From NCBI GenBank assembly GCA_963698775.1, contig CAVOSE010000013.1, forward strand, positions 29,592 through 93,591: a DNA stretch of 64,000 nt, given 5' to 3'. This DNA comes from Thiohalocapsa sp963698775 (GTDB lineage: Bacteria > Pseudomonadota > Gammaproteobacteria > Chromatiales > Chromatiaceae). The position numbers and the translations under genes were made by a program. Of the stretch, positions 1 to 10,050 are shown piece by piece (within the stretch, counting starts at the first letter, position 1; every line of letters begins with the position of its first letter). The notes beneath the pieces were generated by a model. It was not told the origin of the DNA. It worked only from the letters and a program-made list of their open reading frames with translations, and searched no databases.

Positions 1-369
1 ATAGCGCTCGGGCAACGCATCGTGCGCGGCGAGCGTCGACAGCACCTCCGCGGCCAGTGCACCGGAACCGGCGCCGAACTCCAGCAGATCGCCGCCGCCG
101 AGGGCGCCCAGCACCTCGCGACATTGCTCGGCGACGCAGCGGCCGAACAAAGGCGAGATCTCCGGGGCCGTGACAAAGTCGCCGTCCGCCCCCAATTTAG
201 CCGCGCCGGCGACGTAATAGCCCAGTCCCGGCGCGTACAGCGCTAGATCCATGAAGCGATCGAAGGGCAGCGCACCGCCCGCATCGGTAACGGCTCGCCG
301 GATCAGGTCGGACAGGCGCTCGGCATGGGCCTGTAGGTCCTCGGGTTCGGCTTGTTCGTGAGACATCAT
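1..369 (-). CDS. MidA-family SAM-dependent methyltransferase (N-terminal part, runs off window)
   Basis: The reading frame is open from an ATG at 369 to the left edge, giving about 123 N-terminal residues. It reads LPFDRFMDLALYAPGLGYY, then GDFVTAPEISPLFGR, then LLEFGAGSGALAAEVL. The last stretch is the glycine-rich SAM-binding motif I; the first two are typical of the MidA/NDUFAF7 (DUF185) family, which methylates arginine in a complex I subunit in eukaryotes. The role in bacteria is less clear. It is divergent from the pteridine reductase gene, with about 55 bp between the two starts. A second ATG directly follows the first, so the exact start is uncertain by one codon. The C-terminal two thirds lie outside the window. 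Confidence 0.85.
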   Translation of the reverse strand, partial: MMSHEQAEPEDLQAHAERLSDLIRRAVTDAGGALPFDRFMDLALYAPGLGYYVAGAAKLGADGDFVTAPEISPLFGRCVAEQCREVLGALGGGDLLEFGAGSGALAAEVLSTLAAHDALPERY

Positions 370-424
370 CGTCTATAGCCCCTGGCGACAGCGGGCAGGC
401 AGTTTACAACAGGGGTAGCGAGAC

Positions 425-1240
425 TTGACCGATCACAGACCGGATACCTTCGCATCCGAAGAAACCAACGCCGATCGCCCGGCAGCCGAAGCGGCGGGAG
501 AAGCGATGCGCGGCAAGGTCGCGCTCATCACCGGCGCGGCACAACGCATCGGCGCACAGATCGCTCGGTTGCTGCACGCAGAAGGCTGTTACCTGGTACT
601 GCACTACCGAAGCTCCGTCGGTGCGGCGCAAACCTTGGCGGACGAACTCGATCGCGTGCGGCCCGGCTCGGTTCGGTTGGCGCAGGCGGAACTACTCGAC
701 GCTGATGCCCCACTGCGGCTGATGGATACGGTGCAGGCGTTCCGCGGCCGCCTCGATATCCTGGTCAACAACGCCTCCAGCTTTTATCCGACCCCGCTGG
801 GACAGGCCACTGAGGCGCAATGGAATGAGCTGATGGGCTCGAATCTGAAGGCCCCGTTCTTCCTGGCGCAGGCCGCGGCGCCGATGCTGCGCGCCAGCAA
901 GGGCTGCATCGTCAATCTGGTGGACGTGCACGCCGAGCGCCCGCTGGCGGACCACCCGATCTACTCCATGGCCAAGGCCGGCAACGCGATGATGGTGATG
1001 GCTTTGGCGCGTGAGCTGGGTCCGGACGTACGGGTCAACGGTGTCGCCCCCGGGGCCATCCTCTGGCCCGAGCAGGGGCTCTCCGGCGACGCCAAGCGCG
1101 AGATCCTGGCGCGCACGGCGCTGGAGCGACCCGGCACCCCGGCCGACATCGCCCGCGCGCTGTTGTTTCTGGTGCGCGATGCCGACTACATCACCGGGCA
1201 AATCATCGCCGTCGACGGCGGGCGCACCATTCAGCAATAA
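425..1240 (+). CDS. Pteridine reductase (short-chain dehydrogenase, FolM/PTR1-like)
   Basis: This 271-residue protein is an NADPH-dependent SDR. After about 28 variable residues the Rossmann fold begins with KVALITGAAQRIG; the TGxxxRIG form, with Arg in the glycine motif, is typical of pteridine reductases. NNASSFYPTPLGQ follows, then the catalytic region VDVHAERPLADHPIYSMAKAG with Asp, Tyr and Lys in place, and VDGG near the C terminus. The family reduces dihydropterins or dihydrofolate to the tetrahydro form. Nearby folB and folK fit a pterin/folate role. The true start may be the internal Met at MRGKVALI (about position 506), because the upstream segment has no family counterpart that I recognise. 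Confidence 0.88.
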   Translation: MTDHRPDTFASEETNADRPAAEAAGEAMRGKVALITGAAQRIGAQIARLLHAEGCYLVLHYRSSVGAAQTLADELDRVRPGSVRLAQAELLDADAPLRLMDTVQAFRGRLDILVNNASSFYPTPLGQATEAQWNELMGSNLKAPFFLAQAAAPMLRASKGCIVNLVDVHAERPLADHPIYSMAKAGNAMMVMALARELGPDVRVNGVAPGAILWPEQGLSGDAKREILARTALERPGTPADIARALLFLVRDADYITGQIIAVDGGRTIQQ

Positions 1241-1249
1241 GGAATCATC

Positions 1250-1753
1250 ATGAGCAATAACGACAAGGCCATCCTGCACCGCGGCGACGCACGCAGCTCA
1301 CCCTACCCCACGAGCCGTCTGGCGCCGGCCTTTCACGCCCCGCAACTGGCCGAAGAGGTCGCCCGCGCCGAGTCGATGCTCAACGCCCGCACCTCGGCCA
1401 AGCTGCGCGTCATCGCGGATCAGATCAAGGCCCTGCAGGCGGAGGCCCGCAAGGCGCTGGACGAGGCCCGCGACGAACAGGCCCTGACCCGAGCCCAGTG
1501 CGCCTTCAAGCGCATCCCGGGCAAGCTCTATCACCTGTACACCAAGACCGACGGCAGCACCTACTTCTCGATGCTGTCGCCGGCGGACTGGCGCGATCAG
1601 CCGCCGGATGCGTTCGCCGGATCGTTCCGATTGGAGGCCGACTACTCCTGGACCCCGGCCGAGAAACTGGATCAGGTCGACGATACCGGCCAGGTCGTGC
1701 AGCAGCTCTTGCGTATTGGCGGGCTCACGCAGGATGACGACGGCGGTCGCTGA
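1250..1753 (+). CDS. DUF2452 domain protein
   Basis: The 167-residue cytoplasmic protein starts 9 bp after the pteridine reductase stop, with AGGAAT ahead of its ATG, so the two are probably co-transcribed. It has an N-terminal region with SPYPTSRLAPAF, a helical Glu/Ala/Lys-rich stretch (about residues 30-85), and then GKLYHLYTKTDGSTYFSMLSP, the recognisable core of DUF2452. The function of this family is not known. There is no signal peptide or membrane segment. Confidence 0.8.
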   Translation: MSNNDKAILHRGDARSSPYPTSRLAPAFHAPQLAEEVARAESMLNARTSAKLRVIADQIKALQAEARKALDEARDEQALTRAQCAFKRIPGKLYHLYTKTDGSTYFSMLSPADWRDQPPDAFAGSFRLEADYSWTPAEKLDQVDDTGQVVQQLLRIGGLTQDDDGGR

Positions 1754-1801
1754 GTAACGATCCAACAGCAAGCGGTCTATCGTCTTTTAACTACGAAACA
1801 C

Positions 1802-1871
1802 ACGAAAAGCGCGAAAACTCGCGAAATACAGGCGAATGACCGTTTACTTTCGCGTAGTTCGCGCTTTTCGT
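1802..1871. repeat. Imperfect inverted repeat, about 24-bp arms
   Basis: The left arm 1802-1826 begins ACGAAAAGCGCGAA and continues to CGCGAAA. The right arm 1848-1871 is TTTCGCG through TTCGCGCTTTTCGT, the near-exact reverse complement. The loop is about 21 bases. It lies 50 bp past the DUF2452 stop between convergent genes, so it could end transcription in both directions or be a dispersed palindromic element. No flanking T-run is present. Confidence 0.65.
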
Positions 1872-2034
1872 CGTTTGTTTCTGTCCGCGGTGATGTTCAC
1901 GTTGTGTCTCAACTGTCCCTGAGGCTGCTCGCCAGAGTGCTTCAGCCGACCTGGCTTGCAAACATTGGCTCGAAACTGGGCGCCTAGTACACCGCGGCGG
2001 GAGTTCTGAGACCGTTGCAGTTGCCCTCGGCGCC

Positions 2035-2098
2035 GTGGGCGCGACTTGCAGTCGCGATCTTCTCCGTCGCGGCGGTCGCGATTGCAAATCGCTCCCAC
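2035..2098. repeat. Inverted repeat, about 23-bp arms, REP-like
   Basis: The left arm 2035-2057 (GTGGGCGCGACTTGCAGTCG...) pairs with the right arm 2076-2098 (TCGCGATTGCAAATCGCTCC...), with about three mismatches and an 18-base loop. GTGGGAGCGATTTGCAATCG-type palindromes are commonly dispersed in gammaproteobacterial genomes, so a REP-like element is the likeliest reading. Its copy number elsewhere cannot be seen from here. Confidence 0.6.
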
Positions 2099-2256
2099 AA
2101 CTGCGGCTGGTCTCGGCATTTTCGCAGTGCAGCACTAGGCGTTCGTTCGGCGCCGCCGCGCATGACCGGAGCCGATCTCGGCTTCACGTTCAGGGGGGCT
2201 TCGCGCCGGGGCAGGCAGGATGCCGATGCTCGCACAAGGCGATCCCGATAGCCTCG

Positions 2257-2805
2257 TTAGGACTCGAGGGCCAGGGTCACCGGATGCAGCGCTGCCGCCG
2301 ACGGCGCCATCTGCCGCCAGAGTTCAGCGAACCCGCGGCCGTCGGCGGGATGCGGTTCATCCGGGGCAACGTCCGCCAACGGCGCCAACACGAAGGCATA
2401 TTTCAGGATCTCGTCGCGCGGCAATTCGTAGCCGGCGATGACGCCGACGGCATCCCCCCAGGTCAGCAGGTCCAGATCGAGGGTGCGCGGCGCGAATTTT
2501 TCCGCCCCGCGCAGCCGACCGCGACCCTCTTCGATGGCTCGTAACCAGCGGCGAATCTCGCCGACCGTCTGCCCGGTGCGGATGCCGACCACCAGATTGT
2601 AGAAGGCGTCACCGGCGAATCCGACTGCCTCAGTCTCGTAGACCGGAGAGATCACCAGCGCCCCGTACGCGGCGCGCAGATCGTCGATAGCGCCACGGAT
2701 GGACGCGGCCCGCTCTACGTTGCTGCCGACGCTGATCCAGCAGCGTCGAGGCTCTGGGGAGGTGCCCAAGCCAGAAGCCGAACGAGAACCGGCGCCGGGA
2801 TTCAA
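2257..2805 (-). CDS. folK: 6-hydroxymethyl-7,8-dihydropterin pyrophosphokinase
   Basis: FolK transfers pyrophosphate from ATP to 6-hydroxymethyl-dihydropterin in folate synthesis. The core starts with RCWISVGSNVERAASI (the GSN motif), then SPVYETEAVGFAGDAFYNLVVG, then RTLDLDLLTWGD, the metal and ATP-binding DLDLL region, then PRDEILKYAFVLAPLADVAP. I place the start at the TTG at 2805, which overlaps the folB stop as TTGA and gives 182 residues, close to family size. The open frame continues upstream to an ATG at 2889, but that segment lies inside folB and is not pterin-kinase-like. It is probably translationally coupled to folB. Confidence 0.88.
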   Translation of the reverse strand: MNPGAGSRSASGLGTSPEPRRCWISVGSNVERAASIRGAIDDLRAAYGALVISPVYETEAVGFAGDAFYNLVVGIRTGQTVGEIRRWLRAIEEGRGRLRGAEKFAPRTLDLDLLTWGDAVGVIAGYELPRDEILKYAFVLAPLADVAPDEPHPADGRGFAELWRQMAPSAAALHPVTLALES

Positions 2806-3158
2806 GACCGCTCGCCGCGCTCGATGATTACACCAACACCCTCGGCATCGGACACAGCGCCGACCTTGTCCAGCTTTAGCCGCACCCAACGCACGCCGAA
2901 TTCCTCGCGGACGATCGCCGCGCAGCGCTCCGCCAGAGTCTCCACCAGTTCGAACCGGGACGCGCCAACGAACTCCTTGAGCCGCTTGGAGATCGCCTTG
3001 TAGTCAAGCGTGTCCGCGATTTTATCGCTGGCGGCGGCGCGGGCGACGTCGCCGGCCATCTCGAGATCGAGCACCACCGGCTGCTTGATCTCCTTCTCCC
3101 AATCGTAGATCCCGATCACGGTCTCGATGCGCAGACCACGCAGAAAAACTATATCCAT
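2802..3158 (-). CDS. folB: Dihydroneopterin aldolase
   Basis: The 118-residue protein opens MDIVFLRGLRIETVIGIYDWE, the signature start of bacterial FolB. It continues with QPVVLDLEMAGDVARAAASD, LDYKAISKRLKEFV and FELVETLAERCAAIV, which carries the catalytic-region Glu. FolB cleaves dihydroneopterin to 6-hydroxymethyl-dihydropterin and glycolaldehyde, the substrate for FolK encoded directly downstream with a 4-bp overlap. Its start faces the divergent plsY gene about 150 bp away. Confidence 0.93.
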   Translation of the reverse strand: MDIVFLRGLRIETVIGIYDWEKEIKQPVVLDLEMAGDVARAAASDKIADTLDYKAISKRLKEFVGASRFELVETLAERCAAIVREEFGVRWVRLKLDKVGAVSDAEGVGVIIERGERS

Positions 3159-3309
3159 GCTGATGCCCCGAACTCACATGACGCGCCGACACGGGCGCTT
3201 GACTGATCGTTTCGGCATTGTGGCGGCAGCCGCCGGCTTTGCAACCCGCCCGCCACCGCCCGCCGGATGGCCTTGACCCCGACCGCCGCGGACAGTCCAA
3301 TAGCGCGCC

Positions 3310-3930
3310 ATGAACATGCTGCCCCTTGTCGACATCACTCTGGTCATCGGTGCCTATCTACTGGGCTCCATCTCCAGCGCCATCATCGTCTGCCGGCTCA
3401 TGGGCCTGCCGGACCCACGCACCCAGGGCTCCAACAACCCAGGGGCCACCAACGTGCTGCGTATCGGCGGTACCAAGGCGAAGCGGGCCGCCGGCATCAC
3501 GTTGTTCGGCGACAGCATCAAGGGCCTGTTGCCGATGCTCGTCGCGCATGCCCTCGGTGTAGGCCCCTGGGCCTTAGGTGCGGTTGGTCTCGCGGCCTTT
3601 GTCGGGCATCTGTATCCGGTCTTCTTCGGCTTTCGCGGCGGCAAAGGCGTCGCTACCGCGCTGGGGGTGCAGTTCGGCCTGTATTGGCCGGTGGGGCTGT
3701 GCGTGGCGGCGGTTTGGCTGTTCGTGGCCAAGGTGCTGAAGATCTCGTCGGCGTCAGCACTGGTGTCCATGGCCCTGGCGCCACTGTTCGTCTGGTGGTT
3801 TTGGCCGCAGCCCGCGCTGGTGGGCATGCAGGTCATCATCACGCTGCTGCTGTTCTACCGCCATCGCAGCAACATCCGCAATCTGATCAGTGGCAGCGAG
3901 GGCAAGATCGGCGTCGATGATGCCGGGTAG
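3310..3930 (+). CDS. plsY: Acyl-phosphate:glycerol-3-phosphate acyltransferase
   Basis: This 206-residue polytopic inner-membrane enzyme makes lysophosphatidate from acyl phosphate and glycerol-3-phosphate. Diagnostic motifs are YLLGSISSAIIVCRLMGL, then QGSNNPGATNVLRIGG, then GHLYPVFFGFRGGKGVATALG with the phosphate-binding glycines, and later hydrophobic segments ending in YRHRSNIRNLISG. There are about five hydrophobic segments. It is divergent from folB, the usual arrangement in gammaproteobacteria, and convergent with tsaD. Confidence 0.95.
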   Translation: MNMLPLVDITLVIGAYLLGSISSAIIVCRLMGLPDPRTQGSNNPGATNVLRIGGTKAKRAAGITLFGDSIKGLLPMLVAHALGVGPWALGAVGLAAFVGHLYPVFFGFRGGKGVATALGVQFGLYWPVGLCVAAVWLFVAKVLKISSASALVSMALAPLFVWWFWPQPALVGMQVIITLLLFYRHRSNIRNLISGSEGKIGVDDAG

Positions 3931-3940
3931 AAACCCGGTA
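3921..3940. terminator. Hairpin between convergent plsY and tsaD
   Basis: TGCCGGGT (3921-3928) pairs with ACCCGGTA (3933-3940) around a 4-base loop, with one G-T pair, and overlaps the plsY stop codon. No T-run follows, so a terminator role is tentative. Confidence 0.35.
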
Positions 3941-3981
3941 TCGGCGGCTGGTCCGCTCAGCGAATCCTACGGGGGGGCGAC

Positions 3982-5013
3982 CTATGGAGCAATCGCGGGC
4001 AGGGTTTCCATCGGCCAACGCGGCCGGGCAGAGAAGGTCAAAGGCTCCGTCTGGCCAGCGGCGAGACGCTGGTGGCCGGCGAACGCGATCATCGCGCCGT
4101 TGTCGGTGCACAGGATCGGGCGCGGGTAGTAGGCACGTCCGCCCTCCCCTTGCATCATCTCGTCCATGCGTGCGCGCAGCCGCCGATTGGCGCTGACGCC
4201 GCCGGCCAAGACCAGCGTACCGACGCCTACCTGCCGCACCGCCCGGCGACACTTGATCAGCAGCGTGTCGACGACGGCCTCCTCGAAGGCGCGGGCGATG
4301 TCCGCGCGCGCCTGTTCGGGGTCGTCGCGCGCGGCGAGTTCTTCGCGTAGCGCGTTCATAGCGTGGGTCTTGAGCCCGCTGAAACTGAAGTCGAGCCCGG
4401 GCCGATCGGTCATCGGCCGCGGAAAGCGATAGCGCGCCGGATCACCCTGCTCCGCCAGCAGGGCCAGCGCCGGTCCGCCGGGATAGGGCAGGCCGAGGAT
4501 CTTCGCGGTCTTGTCGAAGGCCTCGCCAGCAGCATCGTCCACCGACTCACCGAGCAGCCGATACGCGCCGACACCGGTCACATGCACCAATTGCGTGTGG
4601 CCCCCGGAGACCAGCAGCGCGACGAACGGAAACCCAGGCGCCGGGTCTTCGAGCATCGGCGCCAGCAAATGTCCTTCCATGTGATGCACACCGACGGCGG
4701 GCACGCCCCAGGCCCAAGCCAGCCCACGGCCGAAGCCCGCGCCGACCAATAACGCACCCACCAGACCTGGCCCCGCGGTGTAGGCGACGCCGTCGATGTC
4801 CGCTTCCGCCAGTCCCGCCTCCGAAAGCACCTGGCGCGTCAGCGGCAACAGCTTGCGGATGTGATCGCGAGAGGCCAGTTCCGGCACAACGCCGCCATAG
4901 CGCGCATGCAGTGTCACCTGACTGTAGACGGCCTGGGCCAGCAGGCCGCGATCGCCGTCGTACACCGCGATACCAGTTTCGTCGCAGGAGGTCTCGATCC
5001 CCAGAACCCGCAT
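3982..5013 (-). CDS. tsaD: tRNA N6-threonylcarbamoyladenosine transferase subunit
   Basis: TsaD transfers threonylcarbamoyl to A37 of ANN-decoding tRNAs. With the start at the ATG at 5013 the protein is 343 residues, the family norm, beginning MRVLGIETSCDETGIAVYD. It has GGVVPELASRDH, the metal-binding HHMEGHLLAP (HxxxH), VSGGHTQLV, and LVLAGGVSANRRLR, then CTDNGAMIAFAG near the C terminus. An alternative ATG sits two codons upstream at 5019; the longer open frame to 5088 looks unused. It is divergent from rpsU, the standard neighbourhood. Confidence 0.95.
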   Translation of the reverse strand: MRVLGIETSCDETGIAVYDGDRGLLAQAVYSQVTLHARYGGVVPELASRDHIRKLLPLTRQVLSEAGLAEADIDGVAYTAGPGLVGALLVGAGFGRGLAWAWGVPAVGVHHMEGHLLAPMLEDPAPGFPFVALLVSGGHTQLVHVTGVGAYRLLGESVDDAAGEAFDKTAKILGLPYPGGPALALLAEQGDPARYRFPRPMTDRPGLDFSFSGLKTHAMNALREELAARDDPEQARADIARAFEEAVVDTLLIKCRRAVRQVGVGTLVLAGGVSANRRLRARMDEMMQGEGGRAYYPRPILCTDNGAMIAFAGHQRLAAGQTEPLTFSARPRWPMETLPAIAP

Positions 5014-5075
5014 CTGCATGCCTCGTCGTGTGGTTGGAACGATGACAGCAATTACCCGCAGTAGCCGCGGGCGAG

Positions 5076-5105
5076 TTGCAACCGCCAAGATGCCAATAGT
5101 ACAAT
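5076..5105 (+). promoter_or_regulatory. Sigma70-type promoter for rpsU-yqeY-dnaG-rpoD
   Basis: TTGCAA at 5076-5081 and TACAAT at 5100-5105 are separated by 18 bases and lie about 55 bp upstream of the rpsU ATG. This is the best -35/-10 pair in the tsaD-rpsU gap. Confidence 0.55.
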
Positions 5106-5158
5106 GCCCGATTACCTGTAACCAAACCGCCTAGCGGAGAACATTCAAAGGACTCTTC

Positions 5159-5374
5159 ATGCCAAACGTTCGTGTCAAAGAGAACGAGCCGTTTGAGGTC
5201 GCCCTGCGCCGCTTCAAACGCTCCTGCGAGAAGGCCGGCGTCCTCGCCGAGGTACGTCGTCGTGAGTTCTATGAGAAGCCCACTTCCGAGCGCAAGCGCA
5301 AGAAAGCGGCGGCGGTCAAGCGTCATCACAAAAAGCTGTCCCGTGAGGCTCGCCGCTGGGAACGCCCATTCTAA
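5159..5374 (+). CDS. rpsU: 30S ribosomal protein S21
   Basis: The 71-residue basic protein starts MPNVRVKENEPFEVALRRFK and contains FKRSCEKAGVLAEVRRREFYEKP followed by a Lys/Arg-rich tail, all as in S21. It belongs to the small ribosomal subunit and helps initiation. It is the first gene of the macromolecular-synthesis block with dnaG and rpoD, preceded by a good promoter at 5076-5105 and AAAGGA ahead of the ATG. Confidence 0.97.
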   Translation: MPNVRVKENEPFEVALRRFKRSCEKAGVLAEVRRREFYEKPTSERKRKKAAAVKRHHKKLSREARRWERPF

Positions 5375-5511
5375 GGTCGCCCCTCTGCCTCTGACCGCCG
5401 GTTTCAAGATCCCACCCGGGGTCTAACAGGTATCACTTCGGCATCCATTTCGGCCTCGCTCCGGCAAATGCCGCACCAACGCTGGGCGCACCAAGAACCG
5501 TCGAACGCATC

Positions 5512-5956
5512 ATGCTGAAACAACGCCTGCAAGACGATATGAAGGCCGCGCTGAAGGCCGGCGACAAACGCCGCCTAGGCGTCGTGCGCCTGATCAATGC
5601 CGCCATCAAGCAGCGCGAGGTGGACGAGCGGATCGAGCTGGACGACACCCAGGTGCTCGCGGTGCTCGACAAGATGCTCAAGCAGCGTCGCGATTCTATC
5701 ACTCCAGTACGAGCAGGCTGGCCGCGAAGACCTTGCCGCCCAAGAGCGGTTCGAGGTCGGTGTCTGCCAGGACTATATGCCGGCTGCGCTGAGCGATGAA
5801 GAGATCGCCGGACTGATCACCGACGCCATTGATAGCACCGGCGCAAGCGGGATGCAGGACATGGGCAAGGTCATGGCCCTGCTGAAGCCCAAGCTGCAGG
5901 GCCGGGCGGACATGGCCGCGGTGAGCAAGCGGATCAAGGCACGCCTAACCGGCTGA
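5512..5956 (+). pseudogene. YqeY-family (GatB/YqeY domain) protein, frameshifted as read
   Basis: Between rpsU and dnaG lies a GatB/YqeY domain gene split across two frames. The first frame (from the ATG at 5512) gives MLKQRLQDDMKAALKAGDK through DKMLKQRRDSI. The second continues QYEQAGREDLAAQERFEVGV to the stop at 5956 and includes MQDMGKVMALLKPKLQGR. Between ATC (5698-5700) and CAG (5705-5707) there are four bases where three are expected, so one extra base around 5701-5704 explains it. Full length would be about 148 residues, normal for the family. The family is linked to tRNA amidotransferase domains but its role is unclear. A read error is as likely as a real mutation, since both halves are otherwise intact. 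Confidence 0.85.
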
Positions 5957-6122
5957 GCTACCGCCGGGTCTCGATCGAGGCGACGGCATTCGGTCGGCCA
6001 AGACCGGCCCTTGGGCCAGTCGCCTCCGTTGGTCCGCGCCGCCCCATCCAGCCGACGGCCCAGCGAGAATTTCTGTCTCCCGCCCAGCCAACCAGTGCGG
6101 AACAAAAGGCCCTGTATCCGGC

Positions 6123-7853
6123 ATGGCATACCGCATCACCCCCGAGTTCAAAGAGCAGCTGCTGTCGCGGCTCGACATCGTCGACGTAGTCGGGCAGCGG
6201 GTGCCGCTCAAGAAGGCTGGCGGCCTGTTCAAGGCCTGCTGCCCATTCCACACCGAAAAGACCCCCTCTTTCACGGTCACCCCGGAGCGCCAGACCTATC
6301 ATTGCTTCGGCTGCGGAGCCCACGGCAATGCCATCGACTTCCTTATCGAGCTCGACCGCCTGAATTTCCCGGAGGCGGTGGAAGAGCTGGCGCAGCAGGC
6401 AGGCATGGAGCTGCCGGCGTCGGACGAGACCTTCAGCAAGGGCCCAGACCTAGTCCCTCTCTACGGCATGCTCGAGCAAGCCGCGGAGCTGTACCGACGG
6501 CAGCTGCGCGAGCATCCGGACGCCCCGCGCGCCGTCGACTACTTGAAGCGACGCGGGCTCAGCGGCGAGATCGTCCAGCGCTTCGGCATCGGCTACGCGC
6601 CGCCGGGCTGGGATTTTCTGCTGCGGGCGCTCGGCAACTCCCGCGCCGACCAGGACCAGCTGCTCAGCGCCGGACTGTTGGCGGAGCGCGAGGACAAGCG
6701 CTACGACCGCTTCCGCGACCGCATCCAGTTTCCGATCCGCGACCGCCGCGGGCGCGTGGTCGGCTTTGGCGGCCGGGTCCTGGGCGACGGCGAACCCAAG
6801 TACCTGAACTCACCCGAGACCCCCGTCTTCCACAAAGGCCGAGAACTGTACGGCCTGCGGGAGGCGCAGCAAACACTGCGGCAGCCTCCCCGACTGTTGG
6901 TGGTCGAGGGGTACATGGACGTGATCGCGCTAGCGCAGTACGAAATCCCCTATGCCGTCGCAACGCTGGGCACCGCGACCACGCCGGAGCACATCAAGCG
7001 CCTGCAACGCAGCGCGCCCGAGCTGGTTTTCTGCTTCGATGGCGACCGCGCGGGCCGCGCCGCGGCCTGGAAGGCGCTGCAGACTGCGCTACCGCTGGCC
7101 ACCGGTCAACAACCGATCCGGTTCCTGTTCCTGCCGGATGACGAGGATCCGGACACGCTGGTGCGCAAGGAGGGTCGCGAGGCCTTCGAGCAACGCCTTA
7201 CCACAGCCACGCTGCTGTCAGACTTCCTCTTCGAGCACCTCAGCGCTGACCTCGACTTGGCCAGCACCGAGGGACGCGCCAAGCTCGACGCCGACGCCCG
7301 CGGCTTGATTCAGACCATGCCTGCCAGCACGTTTCGTACGTTGCTGGAAGCGCGCTTGATGGGCTTGGTCGGGTTTGGGGATCGTTTCCACGGCCGTCGT
7401 CCGCCGCGGGAGAAATTCCGCGCTGCCTCCATGGTCGACACCAAACGCCTGACCCCAATGCGCCTCGCCGTGGCATTGCTCCTGGACCAGCCGACACTCG
7501 CCCGCCTCACCGAAGAGCAGCCGCGTGATTGGCATGGGCTGGATAGTCCCGGCATTGGCCTATTACGGGAGTTGATTAGCACAGCGCTGGCCTACCCTGA
7601 CATCACCTCGGCCGCCCTCTGTGAGCGCTGGCGTAACACCGATCACGAATCAGCGATTCGCCGCCTCTCGGATTCCGGGCTGATCGCCTATATTCCAATG
7701 GAAGGGAGAGAGGCCGAGTTCATCGGCGCCCTCGGCGCCCTCAACCGCGAGGCGAAGAACGAACGCCGCCAGCACATGATTCTCAACGCCAAATCGGCCG
7801 CAGTCGAGCTCCCCGGCGACGACCATCTTCGGGACTTCGACAACCCGAAATAG
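6123..7853 (+). CDS. dnaG: DNA primase
   Basis: DnaG makes RNA primers for replication. The 576-residue protein has an N-terminal zinc ribbon, with CPFHTEKTPSFTV and YHCFGCGAHGNAIDF carrying Cys-His and Cys-Cys (about residues 40-65). The catalytic core includes FRDRIQFPIRDRRGRVVGFGG and YLNSPETPVFHKG. The TOPRIM motifs are LLVVEGYMDVIAL (acidic Glu, about residue 265) and CFDGDRAGRAAAW (DxD). The C-terminal third should bind DnaB and is the least conserved. It sits between the yqeY-like gene and rpoD. Confidence 0.97.
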   Translation: MAYRITPEFKEQLLSRLDIVDVVGQRVPLKKAGGLFKACCPFHTEKTPSFTVTPERQTYHCFGCGAHGNAIDFLIELDRLNFPEAVEELAQQAGMELPASDETFSKGPDLVPLYGMLEQAAELYRRQLREHPDAPRAVDYLKRRGLSGEIVQRFGIGYAPPGWDFLLRALGNSRADQDQLLSAGLLAEREDKRYDRFRDRIQFPIRDRRGRVVGFGGRVLGDGEPKYLNSPETPVFHKGRELYGLREAQQTLRQPPRLLVVEGYMDVIALAQYEIPYAVATLGTATTPEHIKRLQRSAPELVFCFDGDRAGRAAAWKALQTALPLATGQQPIRFLFLPDDEDPDTLVRKEGREAFEQRLTTATLLSDFLFEHLSADLDLASTEGRAKLDADARGLIQTMPASTFRTLLEARLMGLVGFGDRFHGRRPPREKFRAASMVDTKRLTPMRLAVALLLDQPTLARLTEEQPRDWHGLDSPGIGLLRELISTALAYPDITSAALCERWRNTDHESAIRRLSDSGLIAYIPMEGREAEFIGALGALNREAKNERRQHMILNAKSAAVELPGDDHLRDFDNPK

Positions 7854-7866
7854 CACTTCCGCCGAT

Positions 7867-7886
7867 AGACAGATTGCATACTGTCT
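7867..7886. promoter_or_regulatory. Small palindrome upstream of rpoD
   Basis: AGACAG (7867-7872) and CTGTCT (7881-7886) form a 6-bp inverted repeat with an 8-base spacer in the dnaG-rpoD gap, next to an AT-rich stretch (GTTAACTAAATTC). It could be an operator or part of an rpoD-proximal promoter. I cannot name the regulator. Confidence 0.3.
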
Positions 7887-7950
7887 GCTATTTTGGAAAG
7901 TTAACTAAATTCTTCACCGGCCGCGCCGACTCCGCCAAGCAGGTATCCGC

Positions 7951-9777
<1,827 letters not shown>

Positions 9778-9974
9778 CGCACGCGGAAGGCGCGCGGGCA
9801 GCGGAACCGCAAGCCCAGTGGCGCTCGCCGCATAGTCGACCGACGCAATATCCCGCGGACCTCCGAAAGCGGTCCGGCGCCAGGGCGACGGCGCCACCAA
9901 AAGCGACCAGCGAGCATCAAAAATCATCGTCACTCGCGGCCAGCGCCAAAGTGAAAAGCCGCGCCCCTTTCAAC

Positions 9975-10050
<76 letters not shown>

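Larger units (their letters stand above)
1754..2256. other. Intergenic stretch with two large inverted repeats
   Basis: There is no convincing gene here. Short open frames on both strands are Arg/Ala-rich and coincide with the repeat arms. The stretch lies between convergent transcription units (DUF2452 gene rightward, folB-folK leftward) and holds the two repeats listed separately at 1802-1871 and 2035-2098. Confidence 0.7.

Noticed and set aside
5590..5956. Programmed frameshifting in the yqeY-like gene
   Set aside because: No slippery heptamer or following pseudoknot is visible at the break; an error or mutation is simpler.
6011..7141. 376-codon plus-strand frame overlapping dnaG
   Set aside because: It is an Arg/Pro-rich alternative frame of dnaG, whose own frame has all primase motifs.
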